From Bacteroidota bacterium (GTDB lineage Bacteria; Bacteroidota; Bacteroidia; AKYH767-A; OLB10), in contig JADJOZ010000020.1 of the NCBI GenBank assembly GCA_016713525.1, positions 20,768 through 84,767 of the forward strand: DNA of 64,000 bases. Reading direction: 5' to 3'. The notes beneath the pieces were generated by a model, which had not been told where the DNA came from, did no database searches, and saw only the letters and a list, made by a program, of their open reading frames with translations. The translations under genes and the position numbers were made by a program. Below, one piece after another: positions 59,160-64,000 of the stretch. Position 1 is the first letter of the stretch, and the number at the start of each line of letters is the position of its first letter.

Positions 59160-60686
59160 TACATCTTAATTTTAAAATCCAAACCAAGCTGTTCATCAGC
59201 TTGGTTTGGATTCTTATTAATTCAATTTCATGTTTGTCTCAAGGAAGAAATTCAGTGTGGTTATTGGGACATCACTACAGTTCCACTTCGGCTGAAGGCA
59301 GAATTAATTTTACTCAAAGTGCTTATAGTATCTTAACCGAACAAAGAGTTATTCCTTTTAAGGACACAGAAGGCAACATTTCGGACGACAACGGCAATCT
59401 ACTCATGAGCAGCAACGGTGTTTTCATAGCAGATGCTACTGGCGACACCATGCAAAATGGAAGTGGCTTAAATCCTGGTTGGGCGGTAAATAATTATCAG
59501 GATGGAATTCCCATGCCTTACGCTAATCTATTTTTGCCATTTCCTCAAGATAGCAATAAATATATTTTATTTCATCAGATTGCCGATCTTACAATTAATT
59601 TGCATTGTGGAGATATATTTTATTCTGTTGTTGATTTTTCATCAAACCCTTTGGGAGAGGTAATTTCTAAAAATAATATAGCCTTGACTGATACATTTAG
59701 CTGGGGTTTTGCAGCTTGCAAACATGGAAATGGCCGAGACTGGTGGATTGTTGCATTGTCAAAAGATGCCACTGGATTGCACACTTTTTTACTTTCTCCA
59801 GATACTTTGCAATATATTGGAATACAAAATTTTCCATCACAAATCTTTTCTTGGTGGATATGCGGGACAACCGTCCTTTTCTCCGAATGGAACTAAATTT
59901 GCTTATGCTGGAAGCTACGGTATTAATGGAATGAACTACCAATCAGCTGTCACGCTGTTCCATTTTGATCGATGTAATGGCTCATTCAGTCTGGATACAG
60001 TAATTGATTTCTCGGACAATTATATTTCATTTGCTTCCGCATTTTCGCCGAGTTCACAATACCTGTATTTTGCTTCCTCTGAACATTTGTACCAATACGA
60101 TACTGATGCAGGAGGATTAATTCCTCACCAATTAGTTGCCAACAATGACACCTTTCTTTCAGCTCCGCCTGTTTTTTATACAAATTTTTATCTGATGTAT
60201 CTTGCTGCTAATGGCAAAATATACATGACATCAGGAAGTGGGGTTTTAGATTTGCATGAAATGGACTACCCTGACAGTGCCGGAGTAACATGTAATGTTA
60301 ATTTGCACAATGTACATTTACCTTGTTTTAATGTGGGCACTATTCCCAACCACCCCAATTATTATCTCGGTCGTTTGGTTGGAAGTCCGTGCGATTCGTT
60401 GACAAGCATTAATGATCCGCCAGAACATGAATTCCGATTTAATGTGTTTCCTAATCCCGTCATGGATGGACATATTAAAATAATGTATTTGCTGCCTCAG
60501 AATAAATCAGGAAGATTGGAGATATTCGATATTAATGGGAGGCGAGTATATGAAATGAACCTGCCACATTGGAGTACCATGCAGCAGATCAGTTTACCAG
60601 AAAGTATTTCGAGTGGGGTATATAATTGTATGATAACGAGTGGTGGTGAGAGAGGAAGCAAGAAGTTGGTGGTTTATAAAGAATAA
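59156..60686 (+). pseudogene. A3: T9SS beta-propeller, subfamily II body with subfamily I tail
   Basis: About 510 residues when repaired. The signal peptide region (LFISLVWILINSISCLSQ) is followed by NSVWLLGHHYSS, GNISDDNGNLLMSSNGVFIA, DATGDTMQNGSGLNPG and CKHGNGRDWWIVALS. After a frame change near 59850 come YAGQPSFSPNGTKFAY, LFHFDRCNGSF and YLAANGKIYMTSGSGVLDLH. The sorting domain begins like A2 (NDPPEHEFRFNVFPNPVMDG) but ends like A1/A4 (IFDINGRRVYEMNLPHWSTM, GGERGSKKLVVYKE), so the gene is a mosaic with a junction at about 60515-60530. Confidence 0.82.
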
Positions 60687-60691
60687 CAGCT

Positions 60692-61097
60692 ATGTTGCGA
60701 ACAAACAATACCGGTGGCAAAGCTGTTTTCAGAGCAAGAAACCTCATTTGGATGTTGGATGAAACTTTGACTTTCAATGATGAGACTGCCTGTCAGGCTG
60801 TCGGAATTTACAAAGAATCGCAAAGTCAAGCTAATCTGATTAAAAATCCATCGTTTTCCCTTCAGCCTAATCCGGCCAATGAAACCGTGAATATTGTGTT
60901 CGGTGAAATGGAATTAGGTTCGAGTCAAATTACGATCAAAGATATTACTGGTCGGATTATGTTTGATCAAGTTATAAATAATTCGTCTTTAGCATTAGAG
61001 ATAAAACACAAGCCATTTTGATCAGGGAATTTACGTAGTGGAATGGAAATTCAATGGACAAAAACCACAAACTGAAAAGCTAACGATAATCAGATGA
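60692..61097 (+). pseudogene. B3: orphan 3' end of a B gene, one frameshift
   Basis: About 135 residues. MLRTNNTGGKAVFRARNLIW picks up the B motif in the middle (the CPYS part is gone), then LTFNDETACQAVGIYKES and a T9SS domain (LQPNPANETVNIVF, ITIKDITGRIMFDQVINNSS). One A too many near 61010 shifts the frame before the last 25 residues. Subfamily I. Nearly identical to B4. The stop (61095-61097) overlaps the A4 ATG (61094). Confidence 0.75.
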
Positions 61098-62602
61098 AAA
61101 AACACTAATTGTGATGCTTCTTCTTTTACGGACTATGACCAGTTATGGACAGGGTTTTAACCATCAGTTGTTGTTAGGTTATTGGAACTTTCAGGATGAT
61201 AAAGGAAGATTACTGTTTGATAGTTCAAATTATATACCTTTAGTAGAACAAAGAAAAATGACCTTTTATGGTACCCAAGCCAATGCCAGTGATGCTGCTG
61301 GTAATCTTCTCATGTCCAGTAACGGTATATGGATTGCAAATGCAACCGGAGACACTATGATGAATGGCGGAGGGTTGAATCCGGGAGGTGTTACGCCTAG
61401 TTGGCCAAACGGGTTACCTATGACTGCAAATAATTTATTTTTACCCTACCCAGGAGATTCTAATAAATATGCACTTTTTCATCATACTGCTACTTTTATT
61501 GGATCCTATGCACAAGCTTTAGACCTTTTTTATTCCGAAATAGACATTTCACAGAATTCAGGACTGGGTAGTGTGGTTCAAAAAAACATTTCTATTATTC
61601 AGGATTCTTTAAACTGGGGAATTGGTGCTTGTAGGCATGCCAATGGAACAGATTGGTGGGTAGTAATGATGCAAGATAGTTCTGATGTAATATTTAAGAT
61701 CTTATTTACCTCGGCAGGTATCTCCTCTATTACCACTCAAAGTTTAAATTTTCTGCCTGTACCTTGGGGAAATTTTTCTCAATTATCTTTTTCATCCAAT
61801 GGTAATTTGTTTGCCTCAACGACCTATTTTCCAGAAAAAACGCTTCCAATGGATTCATCAAATAGTTCCATAGTGCTATTAGATTTCAATAGATGCACTG
61901 GCCAATTCACAAATCCTAGAACAATAAAACTCACAGACACTAATTACCTCTATGGTAACTCATTTAGCAGTGATGGCAAATTTGTATATGCCTGCAGCAG
62001 CAACCAAATTTTTCAAGTCGATACTGACAATTTAAGTGTCGATACAGTTGCAACATACGATGGTTTTGTTTCTCCGGTAGGTAGTTCCTGCTGTGCGACC
62101 ACCTTTTGGAACATGTACCTTGCTGCACGGAAAAATTTATGTTACTAGCGGTAGTGGTGTACAGCATATTCATGAAATTAACTATCCTGACAGTGTAGGT
62201 ATCGCATGCGATGTGCAACAGCATGCAATTGATTTAGGCTATGCTCAACTGCGTTCTGTACCGAACCATCCTAATTACTATTTAGGGTGTGATACCACTT
62301 TGGGGTGTCCATGTCTCACTACCGGAATTGAGGAGCTTGTCGGACATGATTTCCGATTTAAGGTGGCACCTAATCCTACAAACGGCAATTTCAAAATTAG
62401 TTACCTCCTCCCCCATAACCAACCCGGCAAACTAGAAGTATTTGATATTAATGGTCGACGGATATATGAAATGAACCTGCCACATTGGAGTACCATGCAA
62501 GAGGTTTTATTGCCGAAAAGTATTTCGAGTGGAGTATATAATTGTGTGATTACAAGTGGAGGAGAAAGAGGAAGCACGAAGGTGGTGGTTTATAAGGAAT
62601 AA
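61094..62602 (+). pseudogene. A4: T9SS beta-propeller, subfamily I, frameshifted
   Basis: About 500 residues when repaired. The signal peptide (start shifted by one A, then LIVMLLLLRTMTSYGQ) is followed by NHQLLLGYWNFQDDKG, TQANASDAAGNLLMSSNGIW, NATGDTMMNGGGLNPGG, CRHANGTDWWVVMM, SFSSNGNLFAST, LDFNRCTGQF and SSDGKFVYACSSNQIFQVDT. After a one-base loss near 62128 come GKIYVTSGSGVQHIHEINY and NHPNYYLGCDTTLGCPC. The T9SS domain is VAPNPTNGNFKISYLLPHN, then SISSGVYNCVITSGGERG. It shares long near-identical stretches with A1 and A5. Confidence 0.83.
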
Positions 62603-62607
62603 CAGCT

Positions 62608-63015
62608 ATGTTGCGAACAAACAATACCGGAGGCAAAGCTGTTTTCAGAGCCAGAAACCTCATTTGGATGTTGGATGAAACTTTGACTTTCAATGATGGG
62701 ACTGCCTGTCAGGCTGTCGAATTTACAAAGAATCGCAAAGTCAAGCTAATCGATTAAAAATCCATCGTTTTCCCCTTCAGCCTAATCCGGCCAATGAAAC
62801 CGTGAATAATATTGTGTTCGGTGAAATGGAATTGGGTTCCGAGTCAAATTACGATCAAAGATATTACTGGTCGGATTATGTTTGATCAAGTTATAAATAA
62901 TTCGTCTTTAGCATTAGAGATAAACACAAGCCATTTTGATCAGGGAATTTACCTGGTGGAATGGAAATACTTAGGACAAAAACCACAAACTGCAAAGCTA
63001 ACTATTGTCAGATGA
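62608..63015 (+). pseudogene. B4: orphan 3' end of a B gene, frameshifted
   Basis: A near-identical repeat of B3: MLRTNNTGGKAVFRARNLIW, LTFNDGTACQAV, QPNPANETVN and IMFDQVINNSSLALEINTSH, then FDQGIYLVEWKYLGQ and KLTIVR. Three or more single-base changes break the frame between 62715 and 62840. Subfamily I. The stop TGA at 63013-63015 overlaps the A5 ATG at 63012. The duplication that produced B3-A4 and B4-A5 must be recent, judging by the near identity. Confidence 0.75.
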
Positions 63016-64000
63016 AAAAATTATTAATTGTACTGCTTCTTCTTATGCGGGCTTTGGCCGTTTGCGGACAAGGAATTAACCATCAGTGGTTATTAGGTTA
63101 TTGGAACTTTCAGGATGACAAAGGAAGATTACTTTTTGATAGTTCAAATTATACACCTTTAGTTGAACAAAGAAAAATGACCTTCTATGGCACTCAAGCC
63201 AATATCAGCGACGTTAATGGTAATCTGCTTATGGCTAGTAATGGTATTTGGATCGCAAATGCCACTGGTGACACGATGATGAATGGCGGCGGGTTGAATC
63301 CCAGTCCATTCACTTCAAATTGGCCTAATGGGTTTCCATTAAGTTTTGGAAATGTGATTCTGCCTTTTCCAAACAGCACAAATAATTTTATTTTATTGCA
63401 TACAACTTTATGGTCAACTCTGTTTCAGCTCTATCAGGATTATATCTTACATCAATTGACATGTCTCTTGATGGTGGATTTGGATCAGTTGTAACCAAAA
63501 ATGACACAATATTGGTGGACACTTTAAGTTGGGGAATTGGGGCTTGTAGGCATGCCAACGGGAGAGGTTGGTGGGTGGTTGCTATGCAGATAGACAACCG
63601 GAATTATTTTACTTTTTTAATTTCTTCAACTGGAATAAGATACATTTTTTTTGTTCAGCCAATTGGCTTTCCTTCTAATAAGTTGGTAATGTTTCTTCTT
63701 TGGTTTTTCTCTACCAGAGGTGACAAGATGATGTATTGCCTTCCCCGTGATCAAGTTCAGTGGATCTGTCGCAAATGGTTCCGTGCTAATCTTTGACTTC
63801 AACAGATGTGCGGGCACAATCAGCAATATGGGTTCTATTGAGCCTTCACTAACTCTTATTTATGGGGTTTGGCTTTTCAGCATCTGGCAACTTTGGCCCT
63901 GCCTGTAAAGAACAACAATTTTCATTTTTCAAATTGATATGGATGATTTTCCGTAGGCACAGTTGCTCAATATGATGGTTTTATATCACCCGTAGGAAGC
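63012..64000 (+). pseudogene. A5: T9SS beta-propeller, subfamily I, cut by window end
   Basis: MKKLLIVLLLLMRALAVCGQ (signal peptide), then NHQWLLGYWNFQDDKGRLLF, TQANISDVNGNLLMASNGIW and NATGDTMMNGGGLNPSPFTS. A frame change near 63415 leads to LSGLYLTSIDMSLDGGFGSV and CRHANGRGWWVVAMQ, and further breaks follow after 63650. The last bases match the region of A1/A4 coding for YDGFVSPVGSS. The gene continues past the window, so the 3' end and sorting domain are not seen. Confidence 0.8.

Noticed and set aside
50118..64000. Prophage or toxin-immunity array
   Set aside because: No phage structural, integrase or immunity-like genes; all modules are T9SS propellers, beta-helix or sorting domains plus one IS.

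Overview
The window looks like chromosomal DNA of a Bacteroidota (Bacteroidetes) bacterium, perhaps Chitinophagales- or Flavobacteriales-like. The grounds are AT-rich DNA, at least a dozen type IX secretion (T9SS) C-terminal sorting domains, a promoter of the Bacteroidota form TTTG/TAnnTTTG, few Shine-Dalgarno sequences, and families typical of the phylum (DUF6249, TIGR02757, BatA-like, GT2 with membrane tail, four-helix-bundle S23-like proteins).

Layout. 0-4.2 kb: a four-helix-bundle gene, then a field of hairpin-forming interspersed repeats with a decayed IS66 element (1507-3871) inserted in one copy. 4.2-16.4 kb: a dispersed mutagenic repair module, with a DnaE-type polymerase, a DinB polymerase (one frameshift) and a self-cleaving S24 repressor. 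The parts are separated by T9SS genes, an intact IS256 element (8423-9812) and a second 3' fragment of dinB. Near-identical operator-like sequences lie upstream of dnaE and in the dinB/S24 divergent region. 16.6-31.2 kb: large T9SS-exported repeat proteins, a 12-unit tandem repeat, an ECF sigma factor operon and a tiny lysine-rich gene. 31-48.8 kb: mostly housekeeping genes (dihydroorotase-like, BatA-like, PhoH, TIGR02757, glycosyltransferase, RecR, Na+/solute symporter, tryptophan 2,3-dioxygenase, NfeD-like protease, LysM protein, MFS, OsmC). 48.9-50 kb: two tRNA-Leu genes and a rearranged copy of the 3' part of the second. 50.1-64 kb: a tandem array of secreted beta-propeller genes (A), each preceded by the 3' end of a T9SS beta-helix gene (B). 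All five B-to-A junctions use the same four-base ATGA stop/start overlap. An IS1182-like element (53242-54979) splits the first A gene.

How genes work together. The S24 repressor, DinB and DnaE probably form one damage-induced mutagenesis regulon although they are no longer contiguous. The T9SS proteins are predicted to be exported and anchored or released at the cell surface. The sigma factor and the small membrane protein behind it form a probable regulatory pair.

Caution. More than a dozen genes, including normally conserved ones (symporter, BatA-like, dinB, NAD-binding protein), are broken by single-base changes, nearly all in homopolymer runs. This looks like long-read consensus error at least as much as biological decay. 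I label such genes pseudogene but describe the reconstructed product. I ran no database search; all family assignments come from recognising motifs.
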